A stretch of DNA of 23,020 bases from CAZEMR01 sp964513465 (GTDB lineage Bacteria; Bacteroidota; Ignavibacteria; Kapaibacteriales; UBA2268): positions 1 to 23,020 of the forward strand of contig CAZEMR010000048.1 of the NCBI GenBank assembly GCA_964513465.1, read 5' to 3'. This document shows, piece by piece, positions 1-7,124 of the stretch. The notes under the pieces are model-generated. The model was given only the letters and a program-made list of their open reading frames with translations, searched no databases and was not told the DNA's origin. The first letter of the stretch is position 1. Each line of letters starts with the position of its first letter. A program made the position numbers and the translations under genes.

Positions 1-562
1 GCAGATCGATCTTCCAATACCATTCGGTATATACCGAAAGCGGCAGATTGATGCGGGCTACCTCGCGGGCAAGCCCGGAGTCGATCATATCCTGATAATG
101 CCCGAACGCGGCGCGCTGGTGGCTTTTGATTGATTTTAATAAATTTTCGGAATTTGCGGAGTCGAGCGCATCGTCGGAGCGGCCCTGGCGGTTGATCTCG
201 CTCTGGGCGCGCAGATCGCCGGCTTCGGGGATATAGAATTCGTCGCGCATTTCGCTGTAGCGCCCGCTGTATTCATTGACATTGGCGGTGCGGTGGCGTA
301 TCCACTGCCGCGCTACGAATATGGGCAGCTTTACGTGGAATTTAAATTCTACCATCTCGAATGGCGATGTATGGCGGTGGCGCATCAGGTATCGGATCAG
401 GCCCCGGTCTTCGCGCACGGATTTAGTGCCCTTGCCGTAGGATACGCGGGCGGCCTGGACTATTGCCGCATCGTCGCCCATTACGTCAATGAGGCGCACG
501 AAGCCTTTGTCCAGACAGCGGTATTCCCGGCCGATTATCTCGCGGATTTTTGATTTACTCAT
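1..562 (-). CDS. thyX: Flavin-dependent thymidylate synthase ThyX (C-terminus cut by window edge)
   Basis: ThyX makes dTMP from dUMP using methylenetetrahydrofolate and FAD/NADPH, and is the alternative to ThyA. The reverse-strand translation from an ATG at 562 gives 187 residues with the family signature RHR-X7-S (R89, H90, R91 ... S99) inside RHRTANVNEYSGRYSEM, the fingerprint of ThyX. A second conserved block, AREVARINLPLSVYTEWYWK (residues 165-184), is the usual C-terminal substrate and flavin region. Family members are usually about 210-250 residues, so some tens of residues lie outside the window. The gene follows the PAS kinase on the same strand with a 60-base AT-rich spacer, which could carry its own promoter. 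No ribosome binding site is obvious. No thyA is visible in the window. The family call is near certain. Confidence 0.95.
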   Translation of the reverse strand, partial: MSKSKIREIIGREYRCLDKGFVRLIDVMGDDAAIVQAARVSYGKGTKSVREDRGLIRYLMRHRHTSPFEMVEFKFHVKLPIFVARQWIRHRTANVNEYSGRYSEMRDEFYIPEAGDLRAQSEINRQGRSDDALDSANSENLLKSIKSHQRAAFGHYQDMIDSGLAREVARINLPLSVYTEWYWKIDL

Positions 563-622
563 ATCGGGTTTGATTAATTCCAAATACCAAATATAAGATA
601 AATAGCTTATAAAACACAAATT

Positions 623-3403
623 TTATTGTTCGGCGTCGGCTTCTTCCGGAGGCATTGATGGCAGAGTAATTTGGAATGTGCTGCCAGAGCCGGGAGCTGA
701 CTCGACTTTGATTTCGCCGCAATTTTTCTCTATAAGCTCTTTGCATAACACCAGCCCGAGACCTGTGCCTCGCTCGTTGGCGGTGCCCGGCGAAGAGATA
801 TTGCCGCCGAGTTTGAATAACTCTTTAATCTTGCCGCTGCCCATGCCAATTCCGTTATCCGTTACCGAGATGACAGTATGCCTGCCCTGATGATTTCTTG
901 CCCCAATGCCAACAATCCCGCCCTCAGGTGTAAATTTGATCGCATTCGAAAGGATATTCCGGCAGACGGTCTCCATCATTCGCCGGTCGGCATATATATA
1001 ATATGGCCGATCGATTTCGCTTATAAGCCTGATATTCTTTCGAGCGGCCTGGCTTTCGAACAGCCCAATACAGGAACCCATAATATCGAGAATATTTATT
1101 AATTCCGGTTCGTATTTGATTTGTCCGCGCTGCATCTGAGACCATTCGAGCAGGTTTTCGAGCAATTTATATAATTGCACGGAGGATTCGTTTAGCGCCT
1201 GGTGCGTTTCTTCGAGCTCTTCTTTGGTCATTTGCCCGAATTCCTGCGAAAGCATTTGCGACAAACCCATAAATCCGCTCAGCGGAGCCCGCAAATCGTG
1301 AGCGAGTATCGAGAAAAATTTGTCCTTGGATTCAATCGCAATCCGCATTTTGCTCTCGGATTCGCGGAGCAGTTCTTCCATTTTTTTGCGTTCTGTGATG
1401 TCTATCATCATCGAGAGCTTGACGTCGCGGCCGTCTGTCCATCGGATGTTGCGCTCTATCATCAGGAAATCCCTATCGACCAGGTTGTTGTGGATTTCCC
1501 AGCGGAGGACGTCCGCGCCATCGCCGGATAATCTTTGGTTCATACAAAATTCGCATGGCTGATCGATGCCAAAAAGTGCTTCGTAGCATTTATTTCCGAT
1601 TTCAGTAGCCGGGAATATTTTTTTAATTACCTTATTCACGAATAATATTTCATAAGTATCGATATTCTCTATATATATCGGAATGTCGATGCTGTCGAAT
1701 ATCGACAAAAGCTGCTCCTGTTCGGCGCGGATTTTCTCCTCGGAGATATGCTTCTGGGTAATATCGCGCACATTACTGCCGAAAAGCATCCTGTGCTGAG
1801 ACCGAATCAGATAAGAGGTGCCTTCGATAAATTTTTTCTCGCCTTTGGTGCCTACAATGACAGTTTCATACTGCCGGCCAGCCCAATCGATGCCCTGGCC
1901 GTTCAACATGTTTCTGATGCTGTTTTTAAGATGTTCGTAAGTTTTCTGATCCTGTTTTTCCGCGGGCAGCAGATTGCAATGAATCTTCCAGATCGGGCGG
2001 CCCATCGCTTCATTTTTACTTATGCCGGTAATTTCTTCTATGCTTTTGTTCCATTCCAGCAATCTGCCGTATTCGTCGGTGATGGCTATGCCGTCGGACG
2101 ACTGCTGAATAATCGAGCGATAGATTTCCTCGCTTTCCTTGAGCGCATCCTCGGCTTTTTTGAGTTCGGTAATATCGTTGCCTACTACCAGCACCGCCTT
2201 TTGGCCGCGGTATTCGAATGGCACCTTGGTGGTCTGCAGCCAGCGGGTATTGCCAAAGGCGTCCGTATATTGCTCCAGCGGAATAAATTTGAAGCGCCCG
2301 GAGCGGATAACTTCGAGGTCTTCCTCGAGCATTCGTTCGGTCTCGATGCGATTAGTTGCAATATCCGAATGCTTCTTGCCGACGATTTCTTCGGGCTCCA
2401 TATCGAAGCTTTCGGCGCTGGTGCGGTTAACCAGCAGGAAGGTACTGTCCTCGGTCTTGGCATGAATATGATTCGGCACCAGATCGATCACCGTGCGCAG
2501 CAGATCGCGCGTATATTCCAGCTCCTCTTCGAATGCCTTCCGCTCGGTGATGTCGACCGCATTGCCCAGCACCTGGCGCGGAGCATTATTTTTCCCGTAT
2601 TTGAAAACAACTTCCTTGCACGATAGCCAGCGCCACTCGCCATTGGCGTGCTTCATACGGTATTCGCTTTCTACTGATTCTCCCGGCGCAGCTTTTGAAA
2701 GCCTTTCAGTATTTGATGCCACTATATGAATATCATCCGGGTGCATAAGACGAAAAAAAAGATTTTCGCCCATTTCAATTATCTCTTCGGACGAATATCC
2801 CAATACGGCTTCCATACCCCGATTTGTATAAATATTCCGGTTTTCCTCCAGATCATATAAATATATTATAGTAGATGTACTATCGTTGATGGTCTGAATA
2901 TAATCCCTCTGGCGTCGCAGCTCTTCCTCGGCGACTTTCCGCTCTGTAATGTCCTCGACCGTGCCCTCGATATAAGCTATTTCTCCGTCGGGCTCGAAGT
3001 AAGCCCTTGCGGTTTCGCGGATAAACAGCCAGCGGCCATCCTTGCGTCTCCACGAGGCCTCCAGCCCGCTTATTTCGCCCATGGTCTTTAAAAGCTCCAA
3101 AAACTCGGCGCGGGAGTAATCCGGTTCGAAGCCTTCCTTCGACAGGTCTCGCATCTGGAGCTCTTCGAGGCTGGAAAAACCCATCAGGCTCAGCAGTTTT
3201 TTATTGGCTTCGAGTATTTTCCCGCCGGGGGTGGTACGGTATAATCCAATGGTGGCGTTTTCGAAAAGATGCTTATAATGCATGTCGGGGGCGTCGGCGC
3301 GGTACTGGCAGAATTCAAGCTCGCGAACAAGCTGGCGGTTGCGGTCGTTCAGCCGTTCTATTTCCTCGATAAGACGAGATTTGCTCATATCAGAATTATC
3401 CAT
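623..3403 (-). CDS. Multi-PAS sensor histidine kinase (five PAS domains, soluble)
   Basis: This is a 926-residue cytoplasmic sensor kinase with no membrane segment or signal peptide. By eye there are five PAS/PAC units, at about 40-155, 166-290, 300-420, 427-555 and 565-675. Most end in the DITERK-type PAC motif, and the first four are joined by short helical linkers. The fifth contains a CEFC pair (C617, C620). Then come a HisKA dimerisation domain with the phospho-acceptor H702 in LAHDLRAPLSG and an HATPase domain with N-box NAIKFTPEGG, G1 DNGIGMG and G2 GTGLGL. There is no receiver domain and no response regulator next to it, so it is an orphan kinase; its partner is unknown. The start may be ATG 3403 or the in-frame ATG at 3388; neither has a strong ribosome binding site. 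The ligand is not predictable from sequence. Confidence 0.93.
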   Translation of the reverse strand: MDNSDMSKSRLIEEIERLNDRNRQLVRELEFCQYRADAPDMHYKHLFENATIGLYRTTPGGKILEANKKLLSLMGFSSLEELQMRDLSKEGFEPDYSRAEFLELLKTMGEISGLEASWRRKDGRWLFIRETARAYFEPDGEIAYIEGTVEDITERKVAEEELRRQRDYIQTINDSTSTIIYLYDLEENRNIYTNRGMEAVLGYSSEEIIEMGENLFFRLMHPDDIHIVASNTERLSKAAPGESVESEYRMKHANGEWRWLSCKEVVFKYGKNNAPRQVLGNAVDITERKAFEEELEYTRDLLRTVIDLVPNHIHAKTEDSTFLLVNRTSAESFDMEPEEIVGKKHSDIATNRIETERMLEEDLEVIRSGRFKFIPLEQYTDAFGNTRWLQTTKVPFEYRGQKAVLVVGNDITELKKAEDALKESEEIYRSIIQQSSDGIAITDEYGRLLEWNKSIEEITGISKNEAMGRPIWKIHCNLLPAEKQDQKTYEHLKNSIRNMLNGQGIDWAGRQYETVIVGTKGEKKFIEGTSYLIRSQHRMLFGSNVRDITQKHISEEKIRAEQEQLLSIFDSIDIPIYIENIDTYEILFVNKVIKKIFPATEIGNKCYEALFGIDQPCEFCMNQRLSGDGADVLRWEIHNNLVDRDFLMIERNIRWTDGRDVKLSMMIDITERKKMEELLRESESKMRIAIESKDKFFSILAHDLRAPLSGFMGLSQMLSQEFGQMTKEELEETHQALNESSVQLYKLLENLLEWSQMQRGQIKYEPELINILDIMGSCIGLFESQAARKNIRLISEIDRPYYIYADRRMMETVCRNILSNAIKFTPEGGIVGIGARNHQGRHTVISVTDNGIGMGSGKIKELFKLGGNISSPGTANERGTGLGLVLCKELIEKNCGEIKVESAPGSGSTFQITLPSMPPEEADAEQ

Positions 3404-3582
3404 TACCGCTGCCCGCCAATCTGCAAATCTGATTTTTATAAATATAAAAAAAATAACTATAAAAAAACACTATACACAGTATATAAATTCCTAAGAATAT
3501 AAATACTAAGTAAAAACCCCCATTTTTTTATTTATTTCAAAAAATCCTTATTTTTATCCACCTCTTTCATTAATAAAAAACC

Positions 3583-3586
3583 GGAG
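3583..3586 (+). promoter_or_regulatory. Ribosome binding site for the TerB-like gene
   Basis: GGAG lies 6 bases before the ATG at 3593. It is one of the few clear Shine-Dalgarno sequences in this window and supports that start. Confidence 0.55.
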
Positions 3587-3592
3587 AAATAA

Positions 3593-3982
3593 ATGCTCAA
3601 TCTGCTAAATCGCAAAGAAAAAGAAGCCTTCCTCGAGCTTGCCGCCCATATCGCCGAAAGCGACAAGGGACTCAACCCACAGGAGCGCCAGATGCTTATG
3701 GACTTCCAAAAAGACATGGGAATAGAGGATTACAAAATTAAAAGCCTCGGATTCGACGAAATCCTCGAATCGCTCGACGATTGCTCCTTCGTGGGCAAAA
3801 CCTCGATGCTGCTCAATCTGCTCTCGGTGACCACCGCCGACGAGGAGTACTCTCACGACGAACAGCGCCATATTCACACCCTGCGCAAGCGCTGGGGAGT
3901 TACCGACGAGCAGTTCGTGGCCATCGTACATTGGCTGAAAAACAGGAACAAAATATTAAAAGCGGAAGGCTTCAAAATATAA
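3593..3982 (+). CDS. TerB-like small helical protein
   Basis: This 129-residue, charged, all-helical protein has the TerB-family pattern: two repeated acidic helices, AAHIAESDKGLNPQERQML near residues 17-35 and a second version around VTTADEEYSHDEQRHIHTL near 79-97. In TerB and its relatives such Asp/Glu positions bind divalent metal. The family occurs in tellurite/stress operons and in many proteins of unknown function, so no specific role can be given. There is no signal peptide, so it is cytosolic. The start is supported by GGAG six bases upstream. The symporter gene follows 26 bases downstream on the same strand, so the two are probably co-transcribed. It is divergent from the PAS kinase across a 189-base AT-rich spacer that should hold promoters for both directions. 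Confidence 0.7.
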   Translation: MLNLLNRKEKEAFLELAAHIAESDKGLNPQERQMLMDFQKDMGIEDYKIKSLGFDEILESLDDCSFVGKTSMLLNLLSVTTADEEYSHDEQRHIHTLRKRWGVTDEQFVAIVHWLKNRNKILKAEGFKI

Positions 3983-4008
3983 TTTTGTAAATCAAATGAA
4001 CATCGCAT

Positions 4009-5460
4009 ATGGATTTCACTCTGCTCGGCTTCGTACTCTATCTGATTCTGATCCTGATTATCGGAATACGCACATTTCGCGCGAATAAATCCCACAGCGA
4101 CTATTTCCTGGGCGACCGCAAGCTGAATCCCTGGCTGGTCGCCTTCTCCGAGCGCACCTCGGCCGAATCCGCATGGCTGCTGCTGGGGCTGCCCGGCGCG
4201 GCGCTGGCAGTTGGGCTTATGGAGATATGGACGGCCCTGGGCTGCGTTGCGGGGATTATCGCATCGTGGCTCCTGATCGCCCGCGACCTCCGGGTCGAAA
4301 CCGAAAAGCACGATTCAATCACACTGCCCAATTTTTTCTCTCAGAAATTCTCGAACATCCCCGGCGCAGGCAACGACCGCGTGCTGCGCATCGTGGCGAT
4401 GATTATAATACTATTTTTCTTTACATTCTATCTGGCCGCTCAGTTCAACGGCGCAGGCAAGGCGCTCTACGTAACATTCGATCTGGAGCCATTCGTGGGA
4501 ATATCAATCGGCGCCTTCGTTATAATTATTTATACGATGCTCGGGGGTTTTCTCGCAGTGGTGTGGACGGATATGATCCAGGGCGTGATTATGTTCGCTG
4601 CGCTGATTATCCTGCCAATCGCCGGAATGATAGAACTCGCCGAACAGGGCAAAACCATAGCCGACGGGCTTGCCGCAGCGCCTGCGGGGGTGGCAAGCTG
4701 GACCGGCGGCGCCACCGGATGGGCCGCGGCCGCAGTAATCATAAGCGGACTTAGCTGGGGCCTCGGCTATTTCGGGCAGCCGCATCTCGTAACCAAATAC
4801 ATGGCAATCAAAGACCCGCAAAAAATGAAGGTCAGCCGCAATATCGCATTCGCATGGGCAATCCCGGCATTCGCAGGCGCGGTGTTTATCGGCCTTGTCG
4901 GGCTCGCCCTCTATGGCCATGGGCATTTTTCGGACGTCGAGCAGGTAATGCCCTATATCGCCAACACCCTGCTTCCGCCCTGGATAGCGGGCATATTCAT
5001 CTCGGCCGCCATCGCGGCAATGATGTCCACAGCCGACAGCCAGCTACTCGTCATATCATCCACAGTAATCGAGGATTTCTACCACAAAGCGCTCGGCCGC
5101 GAAGTGCCGCGCCGCACAATGCTGAACATGAGCCGCATTATCACGCTCGCAGTCGGCGTCATCGGCTATCTGATCGCAGTTACCTCCGACAAACTAATAT
5201 TCGCAATGGTAAGCTATGCATGGGCGGGCCTGGGTGCCTCGTTCGGCCCGGCAATAATTCTGATACTCAAATGGAAGCGCACCACAAAGCGCGGAGTGCT
5301 GGCGGGCATGATCACCGGTTCGGTCACCACGGTCATCTGGTCGAACATCGAATGGCTGGACGCCATGCTGTCGGTGCGGTTCAGCTCCTTCGTGCTGGCA
5401 TTCCTTGCAATAATAATCGTCAGCCTGATGGACAAAACCCACGGCCTCGGCAGGAAATAG
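4009..5460 (+). CDS. putP: Sodium/solute symporter, PutP (sodium/proline) type
   Basis: This 483-residue inner-membrane protein has about 13 hydrophobic helices and belongs to the SSS family, which couples Na+ entry to solute uptake. The PutP subgroup is suggested by WLLLGLPGA (56-64), GYFGQPHLVTKYMAI (253-267) and SAAIAAMMSTADSQLL (332-347). The last block keeps A337, S340 and T341, which line the second Na+ site in E. coli PutP. At the first site the E. coli Asp55 position reads as Ala52, with a Glu beside it (SAESAW), so the carboxylate is shifted by one. Proline is the likeliest substrate, but other amino or organic acids are possible. It follows the TerB-like gene by 26 bases and ends two bases before the stop of the convergent restriction gene, leaving no room for a private terminator. 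Confidence 0.85.
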   Translation: MDFTLLGFVLYLILILIIGIRTFRANKSHSDYFLGDRKLNPWLVAFSERTSAESAWLLLGLPGAALAVGLMEIWTALGCVAGIIASWLLIARDLRVETEKHDSITLPNFFSQKFSNIPGAGNDRVLRIVAMIIILFFFTFYLAAQFNGAGKALYVTFDLEPFVGISIGAFVIIIYTMLGGFLAVVWTDMIQGVIMFAALIILPIAGMIELAEQGKTIADGLAAAPAGVASWTGGATGWAAAAVIISGLSWGLGYFGQPHLVTKYMAIKDPQKMKVSRNIAFAWAIPAFAGAVFIGLVGLALYGHGHFSDVEQVMPYIANTLLPPWIAGIFISAAIAAMMSTADSQLLVISSTVIEDFYHKALGREVPRRTMLNMSRIITLAVGVIGYLIAVTSDKLIFAMVSYAWAGLGASFGPAIILILKWKRTTKRGVLAGMITGSVTTVIWSNIEWLDAMLSVRFSSFVLAFLAIIIVSLMDKTHGLGRK

Positions 5461-5461
5461 A

Positions 5462-6071
5462 TTATGATTCGATACCAATAAGTACCAATGGAACGGCAGG
5501 AACACCTCGGCCCTGACGAATGACATTATATAATTCGCCTTCGTAATACGCAATTCCGGAGCTCATCTGGCTTTGCATTGATTTCATAGGCATAATTTCT
5601 ATACCGACATCAATCTGGTCGCCTACGTAAAAGGCCAGATGCTTTACAAATAAATCGTAAGCCACAAAAGCATATTTGCCGAACTGCACCTCGATTGCGA
5701 TCCGGTCTTTTACAAAATCCGTCTGATTATAACTAAATATGGGAGACTCACCGGCTGATTCGATTTCGGCTTTTTGATCGGCAGGCTCCATTGCTAAGGA
5801 TTTTCGGATTAATTTTTCATTTTTGGTGACCCAATAGCTGACCCGGCTTTCCTGCCAGCCGAGATTATTCAATTTTTCGCGAAAATATTTGTTGATCTCT
5901 ATCGGACTGAAAAGCTTTTTGCCAGAGCTGCGTTTTTCCTGAGAAACTTTTTCTGTATAACTCCGCATCGAAAGATTCGATTACTTCAGTGATTTCGTCC
6001 CATAGCTCAGGTTTATGCACCAGAATATATTCATATCCATTCAGATGCGAATAAAAAGAATTTATTTTCAT
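5462..6071 (-). CDS. BstYI/BglII-family type II restriction endonuclease, frame broken by an apparent 1-base slip
   Basis: Two overlapping reading frames on the minus strand together make one BstYI/BglII-type endonuclease. The first (6071 to 5865) gives the N-terminus, MKINSFYSHLNGYEYILVHK up to the region after SFDAELYRK. The second (open to the stop at 5462, internal ATG at 5968) gives the rest, including FSPIEINKYF and the catalytic core. The core TDFVKDRIAIEVQFGK has Asp, then Glu nine residues later, then x-Gln, matching the D84/E93/Q95 active site known for BglII. It continues with FVKHLAFYVGDQIDVGIEI and ends in RQGRGVPAVPLVLIGI, very close to my recollection of BstYI. Removing one base from the T run at 5948-5952 (A run on the coding strand) joins the frames and gives about 202 residues, near the length of BstYI. 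By homology the target should resemble RGATCY or AGATCT. The methyltransferase gene ends 8 bases upstream. It is either a sequencing or assembly error or a recent inactivation. Confidence 0.88.
5948..5952 (-). other. Probable frameshift site in the restriction endonuclease gene
   Basis: This five-base T run (A5 on the coding strand) lies just after the codons for DAELY, in the overlap of the two frames. Deleting one base gives the continuous reading DAELYRKVSQEKRSSG, which fits the family spacing between DAE and the following SP motif to within one residue. The position is inferred and could lie a few bases to either side. Confidence 0.6.
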
Positions 6072-6079
6072 ATTGCAAG

Positions 6080-6991
6080 CTATTCCGCGCTATATAATTT
6101 GAATTGATTCTTGTTTGCAGGCTTCCAGGGAGATTTGGAAAGATTGCTCTCGCTGGCGTCATAAATCGGTTTATTCATAGGTCTTGTTTTTAATTCGCCC
6201 AATTGCGCTTTTCGAATTCTCTCGGCTGCAATTTCGCGATATTCAGGCATCAACTCCGCTCCCGCTCCAATACGATCATGAAGCAATGCCGCAACAATCG
6301 TAGTACCAACCCCGGCGAATGGGTCGAAAACAATATCATCTTCCTCAGTCAATGAGAGGATTAATCTTTCAATTAATTCAACAGGGAACTGGCAGGGATG
6401 AATTGTTTTTTCCACGTGGTTGCTTTTCACATTCGGAATATCCCACACATCGCCGGGATTTTTGCCAAGCGGATTGCATGAATACTGCCCGGCTTTCGGA
6501 CCTTTGAAATATTTTTTGGCCGGATATTTCTGAGGAATCCGGATCGGATCAAGTTCGAACTGGTAATCATCGGATTTTGTAAACCACAAAATTGTTTCAT
6601 ATCTCCCCGAAAGTCTTTTCGAACAATGCAGGCCATGCTCGAAGCGCCAGATAATTCTGTTTCTCAGCTTTAGATTAAATTCCTTAAATACGGGGTATAA
6701 TAAAATATCGAGCGGGAAAATCTCTCCCTGGTTGATATAATTGCCCACCTGCCAGCAAATACTGCCGTCGTCGCTTAATATCCGATGGCATTCATTGATA
6801 ACTTCTTTTTGCTGAGCGATATAATCCTCGATTTTTAAATTTTTTTCATACTCCTTGCCAAGGTTATAAGGCGGCGAGGTAACTATTAATTTGACTGAAT
6901 TATCCGGAAACTGATTCAGCAATTCGAATGTATCGCCCGGATACAATATTATTCGGGCTTTCGGATCAAAGTTCTTATATATTTTTTCCAT
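6080..6991 (-). CDS. DNA methyltransferase of the type II R-M pair, beta class, probably N4-cytosine
   Basis: This 303-residue S-adenosylmethionine-dependent DNA methyltransferase protects sites cut by the adjacent endonuclease. Catalytic motif IV is VTSPPYNLG (TSPPY at 38-42) near the N-terminus. Motif X (HPCQFPVELIERL, 198-210) and the AdoMet-binding motif I (DPFAGVGT, 223-230) come near the C-terminus, which is the beta-class order. The TSPPY form is usual for N4-cytosine enzymes, and known BglII/BstYI-type systems, as I recall, use N4-methylcytosine, so that modification is more likely than N6-adenine. The middle (about 100-195) is the probable target-recognition region. The endonuclease follows after 8 bases, so the two share a transcript with the methylase first. 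No separate controller (C) gene is present. Base composition is more AT-rich than the flanking symporter, which suggests acquisition by transfer. Upstream of the ATG there is only a weak ribosome binding site. Confidence 0.9.
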   Translation of the reverse strand: MEKIYKNFDPKARIILYPGDTFELLNQFPDNSVKLIVTSPPYNLGKEYEKNLKIEDYIAQQKEVINECHRILSDDGSICWQVGNYINQGEIFPLDILLYPVFKEFNLKLRNRIIWRFEHGLHCSKRLSGRYETILWFTKSDDYQFELDPIRIPQKYPAKKYFKGPKAGQYSCNPLGKNPGDVWDIPNVKSNHVEKTIHPCQFPVELIERLILSLTEEDDIVFDPFAGVGTTIVAALLHDRIGAGAELMPEYREIAAERIRKAQLGELKTRPMNKPIYDASESNLSKSPWKPANKNQFKLYSAE

Positions 6992-7072
6992 TTATCTATG
7001 TTGTTTGGTTATTCTAAATCAGATATAAATTAAATATTATTTTCATTTTTACCAAAAATTCTCACATAACAA

Positions 7073-7097
7073 AAGGCCGCCCGTAATGAGCGGCCTT
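7073..7097 (-). terminator. Intrinsic terminator after the VWA/T9SS gene
   Basis: The arms AAGGCCGC (7073-7080) and GCGGCCTT (7090-7097) form a perfect 8-base-pair stem with a 9-base loop. On the minus strand the stem is followed by TTTTGTTATG. It sits 28 bases past the stop of the gene at 7125-10379 and before the methyltransferase start, so it ends the surface-protein transcript and insulates the R-M pair. Confidence 0.85.
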
Positions 7098-7124
7098 ATT
7101 GATTTAATGGGATATAATTATTGA

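Noticed and set aside
1748..2626. Long plus-strand open frame of 292 codons
   Set aside because: It lies entirely opposite the PAS domains of the histidine kinase, matches no family pattern, and is a codon-bias shadow.
5948..5952. Programmed +1 frameshifting in the nuclease gene
   Set aside because: The A5 run is short, no stimulatory structure or stalling codon is evident, and no such mechanism is known to me for this family. A sequencing slip or mutation is simpler.
5865..6071. Separate 68-codon small gene upstream of the nuclease
   Set aside because: Its first 40 or so residues are the missing N-terminus of the BstYI/BglII-type nuclease, so it is the front part of a frameshifted gene, not an independent gene or controller.
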